From NCBI GenBank assembly GCA_963702525.1, contig CAVPCY010000013.1, forward strand, positions 410,209 through 474,208: DNA of 64,000 nt. Direction: 5' to 3'. This document shows positions 32,351 through 41,585 of the stretch, in pieces. Each line of letters starts with the position of its first letter. Within the stretch, counting starts at the first letter, position 1. The notes beneath the pieces were generated by a model. The model was not told where the DNA came from, did no database searches, and worked only from the letters and a program-made list of their open reading frames with translations. Source of the DNA: CAVPCY01 sp963702525 (lineage in GTDB: Bacteria > Actinomycetota > Coriobacteriia > Anaerosomatales > PHET01). Position numbers and translations under genes: made by a program.

Positions 32351-33283
32351 ATGAGCCAAATCGACCTGGGGCGGTCTTTCAAAGCGTTCTTCGCCGACAA
32401 GGACTGGATCACGAAGACTCTGCTCGGATTCGTCTGGCTGCTGCTCGGCGTGACCGCACCCGTTGTGACAGGCGCACAACTCAAGTACATCCGTGGCGTC
32501 TCTGAAGGCAACGAAGAGCTACCCGACTGGAGCGACTTCTGGAACAAGTGGGTCGCGGGCTTCTTCGTCTTCGTCGCCGGCTTCATCTACTTCCTCCCAG
32601 TCGTCTTACTCGGCACCATCCTTGTCGTCCCCGCCGTCTTCTCGGCGATCGCGGGAGGCGATTCCGACGTGTTCGGCGCCCTTTTCGGCGGCAGCATGTG
32701 CTTGTTCCTGCCGTTGGCGATCGTCTACTCGGTCGCGGTCTCGGTGCTCTTCTCGGCGGCGATGACCAACTACGCCATGAAGGGGACCTTCGGGGCGCTG
32801 TTCGAGTTCGGCGTGATCCTGGAGAAGGTCCGTGGCGGTTCGGGCTACTTCACGGCGTGGCTGTTCACCATCGTCATCGCGTTCATCGGAGGTGCGGTGA
32901 CGAGCGTTCTCAGCGCCACCGGCGTCGGCGGGATACTGGCACCCGCGGTCACGTACTTCACGCTCATGGCGAGCGGTCACGTGCTCGGCCAGTGGGCAGC
33001 CAACGCCTATACGATGGCAGCGTCACCAGCCGCGCCTGCAGGTTCGTATCCCCCGCCACCCCCCGCGTACCAGCCCCCGCCCCCAACCCCGACCCCGATC
33101 GCTCCCGCAGCCGCCCCGCCTGCGCCTACGGCTCCGGTGGAAGCGCCTGCAGCGCCGCTGGCCGAACCACCAGCGCCAACGCCGATCGCTCCGAGCGAGG
33201 CGGCCCCGGCCCCCGAGCAGGTGGCGGCTCCCGAGACGCCGCAACAGGCCGCGGACGACGGCGGTGCCGCGCCGCAGCAGTAA
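32351..33283 (+). CDS. DUF4013 membrane protein with Pro/Ala-rich tail
   Basis: The 310-residue product has a DUF4013 domain over about residues 1-215 with several hydrophobic segments, and the family-typical start, DLGRSFKAFFADKDW followed by KTLLGFVWLLLG. The PDWSDFWNKWVAGF helix and a conserved glycine-rich C-terminal membrane segment follow. From about residue 225 to the end it is a low-complexity tail of Pro, Ala and Glu, including PPPPP runs. The function is unknown. GAGGAG lies 7 bases before ATG 32351. It faces away from pgeF and toward ftsZ, so it is the only plus-strand gene inside the division region. Confidence 0.85.
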   Translation: MSQIDLGRSFKAFFADKDWITKTLLGFVWLLLGVTAPVVTGAQLKYIRGVSEGNEELPDWSDFWNKWVAGFFVFVAGFIYFLPVVLLGTILVVPAVFSAIAGGDSDVFGALFGGSMCLFLPLAIVYSVAVSVLFSAAMTNYAMKGTFGALFEFGVILEKVRGGSGYFTAWLFTIVIAFIGGAVTSVLSATGVGGILAPAVTYFTLMASGHVLGQWAANAYTMAASPAAPAGSYPPPPPAYQPPPPTPTPIAPAAAPPAPTAPVEAPAAPLAEPPAPTPIAPSEAAPAPEQVAAPETPQQAADDGGAAPQQ

Positions 33284-33305
33284 CCGAGAACTTCACGGCA
33301 ACGCG

Positions 33306-33333
33306 AGAAGCCCGCCGGTAGTGGCGGGCTTCT
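33306..33333 (+). terminator. Terminator of the DUF4013 gene
   Basis: AGAAGCCCGCC and GGCGGGCTTCT form an 11-bp stem with a 6-base loop, 23 bases past the stop. No long T run follows. Confidence 0.65.
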
Positions 33334-33363
33334 CTGTCGCCAAGCCAGATCGACCACATAGCA

Positions 33364-33407
33364 GGACCCGGTGGCGACGAGGTCCCGCCGTCGTCGCCAC
33401 CGGGTCC
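33364..33407 (-). terminator. 17-bp inverted repeat after ftsZ, likely terminator
   Basis: GGACCCGGTGGCGACGA (33364-33380) and its exact complement (33391-33407) form a perfect 17-bp stem with a 10-base loop. It lies 24 bases beyond the ftsZ stop, between the convergent ftsZ and DUF4013 genes. It lacks a T run, which is common in high-GC actinobacteria. It could serve both directions. Confidence 0.6.
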
Positions 33408-33430
33408 AAACAGAATCGACCCGTTACGCC

Positions 33431-34510
33431 CTAGAAGGAGCGCTTCTTGAGAAACGCAGGTATGTCCAGGTCATCCTCGCCGATGGGCTCGAAGGCGGGC
33501 ACACCAAGCCCGCCATCCTCCTCGTCGAGTCCCGTGAACGACATGGTCTCCTGCTTGCGCACGCCATCGAATCCGGTGGCGATGACCGTCACGCGGATCT
33601 GGTCCATCATCGAATCGTCGATGACCGCGCCAAAGATGATGTTCGCGTCGGGCGAGGCAGCGGCGGCAACCACTTCGGCCGCCTCGTTGACCTCGAACAG
33701 TCCCAGGTCACTGCCGCCCGAGATCGAGAGCAGCACGCCGTCGGCCCCCTGGATGGAGGACTCCAGCAGCGGGCTCGAGATGGCCGCCTTCGCCGCATCG
33801 TGAGCACGACCGTCTCCGGTCGCGATGCCGATACCCATCAGCGCGGACCCGGCGTCGGCCATGATGGTGCGAACGTCGGCGAAGTCGAGGTTGATCAGCC
33901 CCGGCACGGTGATGAGGTCAGTGATGCCCTGGGTGCCCTGGCGCAGGATGTCGTCCGCAATGCGGAACGCATCCAGTATCGATGTCTTCTTCTCCGCCAC
34001 CTGTAGGAGGCGGTCGTTCGGGATCACGATGAGCGTGTCGACAGTGTCGCGAAGTCTCTTGATGCCATCGTCGGCCTGGAGCGCCCGCTTGCGCCCCTCG
34101 AAGGCGAACGGGCGCGTCACCACTCCCACGGTAAGCGCCCCTATCTCCTCCTTGGCTATCTGTGCGATCACCGGCGCCGCGCCGGTACCGGTGCCACCGC
34201 CCTGACCCGCCGTGATGAAGACCATGTCCGCGCCCTGAAGCGCCTCCTTGATCTCTGCACGATTCTCCTCGGCGGCCTGATAGCCCACGTCAGGGTCCGC
34301 GCCTGCCCCGAGACCCTTCGTCAGGTTCACCCCGACATGCACCTTGTAGTCCGCGTCAGACATCAACAGGGCCTGAGCGTCAGTATTCACCGCGATGAAC
34401 TCGACGCCCTTGACGCCTGCTTCGACCATGCGGTTCACCGCGTTGGTGCCGCCGCCGCCGATGCCCACGACCTTGATGACTGCCAGGTAGTTTGCGCCCG
34501 TATCAAGCAT
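33431..34510 (-). CDS. ftsZ: Cell division GTPase FtsZ
   Basis: A 359-residue tubulin-like GTPase forming the Z-ring. The signature GGGTGTGAAPVIA lies near residue 105, and the start IKVVGIGGGGTNAVNRM is typical. The C-terminal peptide DDLDIPAFLKKRSF is the docking site for SepF-like partners. The start is ATG 34510, with GGGGGAGG upstream. A 185-base gap lies between ftsQ and ftsZ, enough for a separate promoter, though I see no convincing one. Confidence 0.97.
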   Translation of the reverse strand: MLDTGANYLAVIKVVGIGGGGTNAVNRMVEAGVKGVEFIAVNTDAQALLMSDADYKVHVGVNLTKGLGAGADPDVGYQAAEENRAEIKEALQGADMVFITAGQGGGTGTGAAPVIAQIAKEEIGALTVGVVTRPFAFEGRKRALQADDGIKRLRDTVDTLIVIPNDRLLQVAEKKTSILDAFRIADDILRQGTQGITDLITVPGLINLDFADVRTIMADAGSALMGIGIATGDGRAHDAAKAAISSPLLESSIQGADGVLLSISGGSDLGLFEVNEAAEVVAAAASPDANIIFGAVIDDSMMDQIRVTVIATGFDGVRKQETMSFTGLDEEDGGLGVPAFEPIGEDDLDIPAFLKKRSF

Positions 34511-34695
34511 GTGCGAGCCTCCCCCGCTTAGCTGCCAGAGCCATACTCTCAACCTCTAGTTGACCGTTACACACTCTGTAGAACGCTCAATCTTCGCATA
34601 AACCTTACCCAAAGCGCAAGCGCGCGCAACAAGAAGATTCCGGACACCCTGGTCGCGCCCGCTGCGATGCTGCTGCTCGACTCGGTGTTCAGCGA

Positions 34696-35676
34696 CTACG
34701 GGGAGTTGTCGAGCCCCCTCCACGTCGGCCGCTCGACAACGCGTACGTTGATGTAGACGACCTTGCCCTTCTCCCGGCGGAGTATCTCCCGGATGAGGCG
34801 GTCCTTCGCCGCAAGCTGGGTCGCCGCGCCGATGTAGATCTCGACATCCTCGTTCGTTATGACTGCCGTCTTGTCGACGGTGGGAGCCGAGATGGCCCGT
34901 GTCATGGCTCTGAGTTGAGGGCTCAGTCCGGTCGCAACCTTCACGGCGTTGAGCAGTTCCTTCGATACGACACGCGCGCCCACGGCCGGCTTCACTTCGC
35001 CAACATCCCGAACCACCACGACGCCCGACTCTTCAGCGCTGCGCCGGCCGAGCCAGTGACCGTCGGTCGACACTACCCAAAGATCGGTTCCGCCCGCATC
35101 CACTACCGCGACAGGCCTTCGTTCCTTGATCGTGATCCGGACGGTGGAAGGGTAGTCGCGCGACACCTGAGCCTTCTCCACCCAGGCGTTACGTTCGAGC
35201 CGGCGCTCTATCGCCGAAGCGGGTAGCCACGGTAACGTCGCGCTGGGAGGTATCGCAGCGATCTTGAGTATCGCCGCCCTGTCGAGATGCCGACCACCGG
35301 TGGTCTGGATGCTGTCGACCCTGAACATGGGTGCCCGCGTCGCGGCAAGTGCACCCCAGACAAGCAGCACGACGGCCGCGATCGCCACTACGACCAGCCC
35401 GGCGCGACGCAAGCGGATACCCCTCTGCCTGCGCTCGCGCTCCTCCTTCTTGGCCGCCGATATCCGTTGACCGTGACGCGATGCGGGTGAGCGCTCTAGC
35501 GTCCGCTCCTGACGACCGGGGCCGCCCTTCTTGGAACCCGCTTTGCGCTGGGCATCGCCCTTGGCTTGACCGCTGTTGTACCGGACACGCACGGTGTCCT
35601 CGGCGCCGAGCACGACCCGCTTACGCGGACCGGAACGACCCGAGGAACCGGATTTCCGGCCTGAGTTCGATGCCAT
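34696..35676 (-). CDS. ftsQ: Cell division protein FtsQ/DivIB
   Basis: A 326-residue bitopic protein. A basic cytoplasmic region of about 105 residues is followed by one membrane segment (GLVVVAIAAVVLLVWGAL), a POTRA domain (FRVDSIQTTGGRHLD) and a beta domain. FtsQ bridges early and late division proteins. ATG 35676 has GAGG 6 bases before it; ATG 35682 is just upstream. The gene starts inside the end of murB (about 56-base overlap). Confidence 0.9.
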   Translation of the reverse strand: MASNSGRKSGSSGRSGPRKRVVLGAEDTVRVRYNSGQAKGDAQRKAGSKKGGPGRQERTLERSPASRHGQRISAAKKEERERRQRGIRLRRAGLVVVAIAAVVLLVWGALAATRAPMFRVDSIQTTGGRHLDRAAILKIAAIPPSATLPWLPASAIERRLERNAWVEKAQVSRDYPSTVRITIKERRPVAVVDAGGTDLWVVSTDGHWLGRRSAEESGVVVVRDVGEVKPAVGARVVSKELLNAVKVATGLSPQLRAMTRAISAPTVDKTAVITNEDVEIYIGAATQLAAKDRLIREILRREKGKVVYINVRVVERPTWRGLDNSP

Positions 35677-36538
35677 ATGCATCCTCAACCGATTGGCGAA
35701 CACGACCCACGAGTTCGAGCACGTCGGCAGCGGTTGCGCCGCCCGTGTTCACGATGAAGTTCGCGTGAACATCGGAGATCGCGGCGCCGCCGGCCGATGC
35801 ACCCTTCAGACCCAGCGACTCGATCAGGCGGCCCGCCGAGTCACCTTCGGGATTGACGAACACGCTTCCGGCGTTCGCAACGCCGATCGGCTGCGTGCGC
35901 TTGCGCCGCCTTAGGCTCGCCTCCATCGTTCGGCGGATCTGGTCACGATCACCGGGTCCCAGGGCGAGCGACGCCTCCACGATGATACCGCGCGCCGGCA
36001 GGTCGGTGCGCCGATAGCCCCAGGCGACCTCTGAGCCGCGCAAAGCCACGAGACCCCTGCCCGGCACGAAGAGCGTGACCGACTCGACGACGTCTCCGAT
36101 CCAGGCGTCCCGCGAGCCCGCATTCATCGCAAGCGCGCCGCCCAGCGTCCCGGGAATCCCGACCGCGAACTCGAACCCGGTCAAGCCGATGTTGAATGCG
36201 GCCTGCACGAGAGCCGCGAGCGACACCCCTGAGCCCGACCTGACGTGGCCGTCTTCCACCGAATGGCGCTTGAAGTCTCTGCCGAGCACCACGACAGCGC
36301 CCTCGTATCCCTCATCGGAGGCAAGTACGTTGCTGCCTCTGCCGAGAATGGTCCAGTCAAGCCCTCCGGCTTCGCAGGACTCGATGGTCAAGGTGAGGTC
36401 GGCCAGGTTCGCGCACTCGACGTAGAGCGCCGCCGGCCCACCGATGCGAAACGTCGTGTGCCGCGCCATCGGCTCGTCGCGCTTCACCACTCCGACGAGC
36501 TCCTCGTGAAGCCGCTCGTAGACGGCTGCTACGGGCAC
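35621..36538 (-). CDS. murB: UDP-N-acetylenolpyruvoylglucosamine reductase
   Basis: The 305-residue FAD enzyme reduces the enolpyruvyl group to form UDP-MurNAc. FAD-binding segments include TTFRIGGPAALYVE and GRGSNVLASDEGY, and the catalytic part AVGIPGTLGGALAMNAG and GSVFVNPEGDSAG with the active serine region. It is type II by its length. The start overlaps the murC stop by 10 bases. Confidence 0.95.
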   Translation of the reverse strand: MPVAAVYERLHEELVGVVKRDEPMARHTTFRIGGPAALYVECANLADLTLTIESCEAGGLDWTILGRGSNVLASDEGYEGAVVVLGRDFKRHSVEDGHVRSGSGVSLAALVQAAFNIGLTGFEFAVGIPGTLGGALAMNAGSRDAWIGDVVESVTLFVPGRGLVALRGSEVAWGYRRTDLPARGIIVEASLALGPGDRDQIRRTMEASLRRRKRTQPIGVANAGSVFVNPEGDSAGRLIESLGLKGASAGGAAISDVHANFIVNTGGATAADVLELVGRVRQSVEDAYGIELRPEIRFLGSFRSA

Positions 36539-37935
36539 GGCGAGGACCCGCCACTGTCGCGGCTCTCGAGCGCGCTCACGATCTCGGGACCCAGGGTGGT
36601 CACGTCACCCGCCCCCATGGTCATGACGAGATCGCCCTCACGCAAGCGTTCGACCAGATAGGGAACGATGTCCGCACGATGCGGCAGGTAGGCCGCCCGC
36701 GCTCGCGGCCTGTGACGGAGAGCGGTTTCGAGCAGCGTTCGGCCGCCGATTCCGGGAATGGGTGCTTCCCCCGCGCTGTAGACATCCATCAGTACCAGCC
36801 TGTCGGCATCGTCGAACGCCGCGCCGAACTCGCCTGAGAACGCTTGCGTCCTGCTGTAGCGGTGTGGTTGGAAGAGCGCCCATATCCGATCGAAACCAAG
36901 GCCACGGGCTGCCTCAAGCGTCGCCCTCACCTCGGTCGGGTGATGCGCGTAGTCGTCTACGACGGTGACGCCGTCCACCTCGCCCACAAGATCGAATCGG
37001 CGGCGGACACCCGTGAACGTCGCCAGCGCGCGGGAGGCCTTCTCGGCATCCAGCCCGAGCACGTGCGCAAGCGCCATCGCTGCCGTTGCGTTGCTCACCA
37101 TGTGCAGTCCGGGAACGCCAGTCAGGCACTCGACGGTCTCGCCAGACGGGAGACGTACCGTGAAAGTTCGACCGAGACCGGCTCGATCGCCCGCCAGACA
37201 GCGCACGTCACAGCGCTCATCGAATCCGTATGTCACGACATGGCGACCGCTACTTGCAGCGATCTCTACCAGACGCGCGTCGTCGCCGCATACGACCAGC
37301 GTTCCGTCGTCGACGGTACGCTCCATGAAATCCGCGAAGGTGCTTTCGATCTGCTCGAGGGAGTCGTAGTGATCGAGATGGTCCGCCTCGACGTTGGTGA
37401 TCACAGAAACGAATGGGCTCAGGTACACGAACGACCCGTCGCTCTCGTCCGCCTCGACCACGTAGTGCTCGCCGCTTCCGCTGACAGCGTTCGCGTCGAA
37501 TCCGTCGATCTCACCGCCGATGAGAAACGTCGGCTCGAGACCCATTCGCGAAAGCATCGTGGCGATCATCGACGAGGTGGAGGTCTTGCCATGCGTACCC
37601 GCGACCGCGATCGTCCGCCGGTCTTCGGCGAGATGAGCGAGCATCTTGGCGCGAGGCCACACCTCAAGTCCTCGGGCACGCGCCTCCCTGAGCTCGGGGT
37701 TTCGCTCGGGTATGGCCGAGGAGACCACGACCACCTGCGGGTCGCCCAGGTTCTCGGCGGCGTGACCGATGGCCATCGGGATGCCGGCGCTCTCCAGCGC
37801 GCGGGAGTAGCGGGACCTCTTCAGGTCGCTGCCGGTGACCCGCACCCCCCGTTCGGCCAGCACCAGTGCGATACCGCTCATGCCGGCACCGCCTGCGCCG
37901 ATGAAGTGAGCGTACACCTGTTCAGTCACGGGCAT
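36529..37935 (-). CDS. murC: UDP-N-acetylmuramate-L-alanine ligase
   Basis: A 468-residue Mur ligase adding L-Ala to UDP-MurNAc. N-terminal GAGGAGMSGIA for UDP binding, ATP loop AVAGTHGKTSTSSM, and the C-terminal VDDYAHHPTEV. ATG 37935 has AGGTTGGGG before it; GTG 37929 is also possible. The start overlaps murG by 14 bases. Confidence 0.95.
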   Translation of the reverse strand: MPVTEQVYAHFIGAGGAGMSGIALVLAERGVRVTGSDLKRSRYSRALESAGIPMAIGHAAENLGDPQVVVVSSAIPERNPELREARARGLEVWPRAKMLAHLAEDRRTIAVAGTHGKTSTSSMIATMLSRMGLEPTFLIGGEIDGFDANAVSGSGEHYVVEADESDGSFVYLSPFVSVITNVEADHLDHYDSLEQIESTFADFMERTVDDGTLVVCGDDARLVEIAASSGRHVVTYGFDERCDVRCLAGDRAGLGRTFTVRLPSGETVECLTGVPGLHMVSNATAAMALAHVLGLDAEKASRALATFTGVRRRFDLVGEVDGVTVVDDYAHHPTEVRATLEAARGLGFDRIWALFQPHRYSRTQAFSGEFGAAFDDADRLVLMDVYSAGEAPIPGIGGRTLLETALRHRPRARAAYLPHRADIVPYLVERLREGDLVMTMGAGDVTTLGPEIVSALESRDSGGSSPCP

Positions 37936-39067
37936 CCCCAACCTGCGGATCGTGGTTATTGCTGGCAGCCTCTCGCGCGAGTCGGATCACGCCGGCGGTC
38001 GCGTCACGCCGGCCCAGGGCCAGCGATGCGGCAGCCATACTAGCACGCTGCTGGGGGTCGAGCAGGAGCCGGACGACCTCGTCACCGAAGCGTTGGTCGT
38101 CGAGCTCGTTGTCGCCGATGAGGACGGCCGCGCCGTGCTCGACCATCGACCGTGCGTTCTTGGTCTGGTGGTCATCGGTCGCGTAGGGATAGGGCACCAG
38201 GATGCAGGGGGCGCCAAGCACCGTCAGCTCGGCGATGGATGTCGCGCCTGCCCTGCCTACGACCAGATCCGCCGCGCAGATGGCCGACCCCATGTCGTCG
38301 ACGTACTCACGCAAGATGAAGCGCTCGTCGTTCGCACTGTCTGCCCAACCGACGGCGCGCACAGTCTCGTACTCGGCACGACCGGTCACGAGCACGACGT
38401 AGAGCCCTTCGATGGCGAGCAGACGCTTCCTGAGCGCGCTGACAGCCATATTGAGGTGTCTCGCTCCTCGGCTGCCCCCGAACACCAGCAGCACGAGCGC
38501 GTCAGGCGGCAAGCCCAATGCTTCGCGCCCCTTGGTCCGGCTTGCGTCGAATATGCCCTCGCGAACAGGGTCTCCGGTGACCCGAGCGCGCGAAGGGTGT
38601 GCGAGCCCGGCAGCGGACTCCTCGTATGTGACGCCCACCGAGCGCGCCCACCGCGACAACACCCTGTTCGCCAGCCCGGGCACAGAGTTCTGTTCGTGCA
38701 ACACCAGCGGTACCCGGCGCAGGACAGCGGCAAAGCCGACCGGAATCGAGACGTAGCCGCCGAAGCCGATCACCACGTCGGGCCGCTGCGTGCCGATTCG
38801 GCGCCATGCCCGATAGGTCGACAGGGCGATCCGCACGGACGAGGTGACCAGAGTGAGGGGTCGAGCGCGGTCGTATCCGCTCGCCTCAAGCGCCTCGAAA
38901 GGGACGCCTCGCTCAGGAACCAGGCGCGATTCGAATCCGTTTGGCGTCCCGACGAAGACTACTTCGTCATGCTCGGCGACGAGCCGCTCGGCCACCGTCA
39001 ACGCGGGATAGATGTGGCCGGCGGTCCCCCCTCCGCTCACGAACACTCTCACGACGCGGTTCCTCAT
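37922..39067 (-). CDS. murG: UDP-N-acetylglucosamine transferase MurG
   Basis: A 381-residue GT28 enzyme that converts lipid I to lipid II at the inner membrane. The glycine-rich SGGGTAGHIYPALTVAE is the acceptor-lipid loop. VFGGSRGARHLN and the C-terminal VGRAGATSIAEL belong to the UDP-GlcNAc domain. I place the start at ATG 39067, just before VVRVFVSGGG; a frame to 39088 is longer but unlikely. The ftsW frame runs past this start (see ftsW). Confidence 0.95.
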   Translation of the reverse strand: MRNRVVRVFVSGGGTAGHIYPALTVAERLVAEHDEVVFVGTPNGFESRLVPERGVPFEALEASGYDRARPLTLVTSSVRIALSTYRAWRRIGTQRPDVVIGFGGYVSIPVGFAAVLRRVPLVLHEQNSVPGLANRVLSRWARSVGVTYEESAAGLAHPSRARVTGDPVREGIFDASRTKGREALGLPPDALVLLVFGGSRGARHLNMAVSALRKRLLAIEGLYVVLVTGRAEYETVRAVGWADSANDERFILREYVDDMGSAICAADLVVGRAGATSIAELTVLGAPCILVPYPYATDDHQTKNARSMVEHGAAVLIGDNELDDQRFGDEVVRLLLDPQQRASMAAASLALGRRDATAGVIRLAREAASNNHDPQVGDARD

Positions 39068-40205
39068 TTCTTCGTGGACGGACCGCACGCGGCACCAAGG
39101 CGCCGTACTCCGACACCGAGAGAATCAGACCCAGACAGATGAGCGTGACCAGCATGGACGACCCGCCATAGCTCACAAAGGGCAGCTGTTTTCCCGTGAT
39201 CGGAATGAGCCCCGTGACCGCGGCCATGTTCAGGGTCGCCTGAAACGCCAGCATGCCCGTGAGGCCACCCGCAACGAGCTTCCCGAACGGATCCCTGGTG
39301 CCGATCGCGATGCGAAAGCCGGCCCACGTGAACAGCGAGATGCCCACCACCACGGACAACGTGCCGAGCAGGCCGATCTCCTCGCCGATGATGGCGAGAA
39401 TGAAGTCGTTGTGCGCCGCGGGCAGGTAGAAGAACTTCTGACGCGACAGGCCAAGCCCCACCCCATCGACACCCCCCGTGCCGAACGCGAGCAGCGCCTG
39501 GACCGACTGGTAGCCCTTGCCTTGAGGATCGGACCATGGATCCAGGAAGGACAGGAATCGCTGCGCGCGGTAAGGCTCGACAGCGATCGCCAGCGCAGCA
39601 AAGGCCACCACGCCTGCGACGGCGCTCGCGACCCACTTCCAATCGATGCCCGCCAGGATGAGGACGATGCCCACAGAGGCGATCAGCGTCAGCGTTGTGC
39701 CGAAGTCCGGTTGGAGCATCACGAGCACAGCCGGGACGCCAACGGCCATGCCGACTCGGCCAAGGAAGGTGTTCGTGGGGGTCTTGCCCTGCATCCACTC
39801 GATAGCGATCGAAGCGACCAGCAGAACGCACGCGATCTTGGCGAGTTCCGAGGGCTGAAGGCTGAATAGCCCTAGCGGTATCCAGCGTCGCGCTCCGCCA
39901 CGCACGATGCCCAGAAGAAGCGTCACCACGAGGAGCACCACACCGCCGACCCAAAGAACCCAAGATGTGTTCCTAAGCCGGCGGTAGTCGAATCTCGACA
40001 GCAACCATGCGATCGGCGCACTCATGCCGATGAAGACGAGCTGCCGGGCGAGGTAGTGCCAAGAGGCACCTTCGCGCACGGTGGCGGTCACGGACGATGC
40101 CGAGTAGATCATCAGCAGCCCGAACGCGGTGAGGTAGAACGCCGAGCCCAGCAGCACGTAGCGCGCCCCCGGTCCGCCAGCGTACGCGTGCTTGGGCGGG
40201 GTCAC
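38967..40205 (-). CDS. ftsW: Peptidoglycan glycosyltransferase FtsW, 3' end uncertain
   Basis: A SEDS-family polymerase of septal peptidoglycan with about ten membrane segments. Family marks include SASSVTA, HNDFILAIIGEEIGLLG and GKQLPFVSYGGSSML. GTG 40205 overlaps the murD stop (GTGA). The conserved part ends at about 39110. Past this the frame continues as an Arg-rich tail for some 120 bases inside murG to 38967. The alternative frame gives CGPSTKK and stops at 39064, exactly overlapping the murG ATG (ATGA). That neat ending hints at an indel near 39070-39100, but a true long overlap cannot be excluded. Confidence 0.9.
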   Translation of the reverse strand: MTPPKHAYAGGPGARYVLLGSAFYLTAFGLLMIYSASSVTATVREGASWHYLARQLVFIGMSAPIAWLLSRFDYRRLRNTSWVLWVGGVVLLVVTLLLGIVRGGARRWIPLGLFSLQPSELAKIACVLLVASIAIEWMQGKTPTNTFLGRVGMAVGVPAVLVMLQPDFGTTLTLIASVGIVLILAGIDWKWVASAVAGVVAFAALAIAVEPYRAQRFLSFLDPWSDPQGKGYQSVQALLAFGTGGVDGVGLGLSRQKFFYLPAAHNDFILAIIGEEIGLLGTLSVVVGISLFTWAGFRIAIGTRDPFGKLVAGGLTGMLAFQATLNMAAVTGLIPITGKQLPFVSYGGSSMLVTLICLGLILSVSEYGALVPRAVRPRRNEEPRRESVRERRGDRRPHLSRVDGGRAARRRA

Positions 40206-41584
40206 TGCGCGCCACCTTCTCCCAGTGCGGCGACGAGCGCCTTGAACGCGCGGCCTCTCTCGCCGTAGTTCTCGAACTCGTCGAACGATGCGCAGGCAGG
40301 CGAAAGCACGACGGCAGCGCCAGGCTCGGCGAGCTCGCATGCGACCGACACCGCATCGGCCAGGTTCCCGGTCTGTCTCACCGTGGCCGGGGAACCGCGA
40401 AATGCAGCGAGCAGTTGCGGCGCAGATTCACCGAAGACCACGACCGCGCTGCACTTCTCTGAGGCCTCGCGGGCCAGAGCTGTGAAGTCGTTGCCCTTGT
40501 TGCGTCCCCCGAGCAGGAGGACGAGTGGGCGATCGTCGAAGGACGCGAGCGCTTTCGACACCGCATCCGGATTGGTAGCCTTGCTGTCGTTGAACCAGTC
40601 GGCGCCGCACACGGTCCCCACCGGCTCCAGCCGATGCTCGATGGGCTCGAACGTGGTGAGCCCCCACTTCAGATCCGATGCGCTCACACCAAGCGAGTGG
40701 GCGGCGGCGGCAGCGGCCAGTGCGTTACTGACGTTGTGCGGCCCCTTGACCCGCAACTCATCGGCCCGTACGAGACGCACGGTGCCTCCGCGGCTGCCCA
40801 GGGCCAACGTGCCCGACACCAGATATGCGCCGTTAGCATGAGCGCTCGTCAGGCTCACGCGCACCACGGGTACACCGCGCCGCTCGACCTCCTCGGCATA
40901 GGGCGCAGAGCCCCGGTCATCGACGTCGATCACAGCCACGTCGTCGGCGGTCAGATTGCGGAAGATCTTCGTCTTGTCCGCGACGTATGACTCCAGCGAC
41001 CCGTGCCAGTCGATGTGGTCAGGAGTGATGTTGAGCAGTACCGCAGCGCGCGGGTGGAACGTCTCGGTCAGCGCCAGCTGGAACGAGGAGACCTCGGCGA
41101 CGAGGACGCGAGCCGAGTCACACTCAGCGACCGCCTCGATCGCCGGAACGCCGATGTTGCCGACGGCGAGCGAGGGAATCCCGCCGGAGTCGAGCAGGTG
41201 CGCGAGTAGTGCGGTCGTCGTCGTCTTGCCGTTCGTACCGGTGACAGCGACCCACGGGCAGTCGGAACGCGAGTACGCGAACTCGAGCTCCGAGATCACG
41301 CGCGTCGCGCACTCCCTGGCCGCGCGCATCAACTCGGAGTGCGGGGGGATGCCGGGACTCGCGATGCATACGTCGTACCGGCCCTCGAGCTCCCTCGCCC
41401 CAAGGACGACGACGGCGCCCGAGCCCGCAAGTTCGTCGGCAAGTTCGCGCAGCCTCGGACTGTCCGCACCGTCGACGGCGGTGAGCGACGACGCCTCGGT
41501 CCCGAGCAGGTTCGCACAGTAACGAGCGGCGGCCGCGCCGCTCGTACCCAGGCCAAGTACGAGAATGTCGCCGAGGTGCTCCAC
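40202..41584 (-). CDS. murD: UDP-N-acetylmuramoylalanine-D-glutamate ligase
   Basis: A 460-residue Mur ligase adding D-Glu. N-terminal ILVLGLGTSGAAAARY, ATP loop VAVTGTNGKTTTTAL near residue 118, and DWFNDSKATNPDAVSKAL in the substrate region. GTG 41584 begins one base after the mraY stop. Confidence 0.95.
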   Translation of the reverse strand: MEHLGDILVLGLGTSGAAAARYCANLLGTEASSLTAVDGADSPRLRELADELAGSGAVVVLGARELEGRYDVCIASPGIPPHSELMRAARECATRVISELEFAYSRSDCPWVAVTGTNGKTTTTALLAHLLDSGGIPSLAVGNIGVPAIEAVAECDSARVLVAEVSSFQLALTETFHPRAAVLLNITPDHIDWHGSLESYVADKTKIFRNLTADDVAVIDVDDRGSAPYAEEVERRGVPVVRVSLTSAHANGAYLVSGTLALGSRGGTVRLVRADELRVKGPHNVSNALAAAAAAHSLGVSASDLKWGLTTFEPIEHRLEPVGTVCGADWFNDSKATNPDAVSKALASFDDRPLVLLLGGRNKGNDFTALAREASEKCSAVVVFGESAPQLLAAFRGSPATVRQTGNLADAVSVACELAEPGAAVVLSPACASFDEFENYGERGRAFKALVAALGEGGAQ

Positions 41585-41585
41585 G

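Noticed and set aside
33007..33357. Minus-strand Gly/Ala-rich open frame opposite the DUF4013 tail
   Set aside because: It is the mirror of the Pro/Ala-rich coding repeat, not an independent gene.
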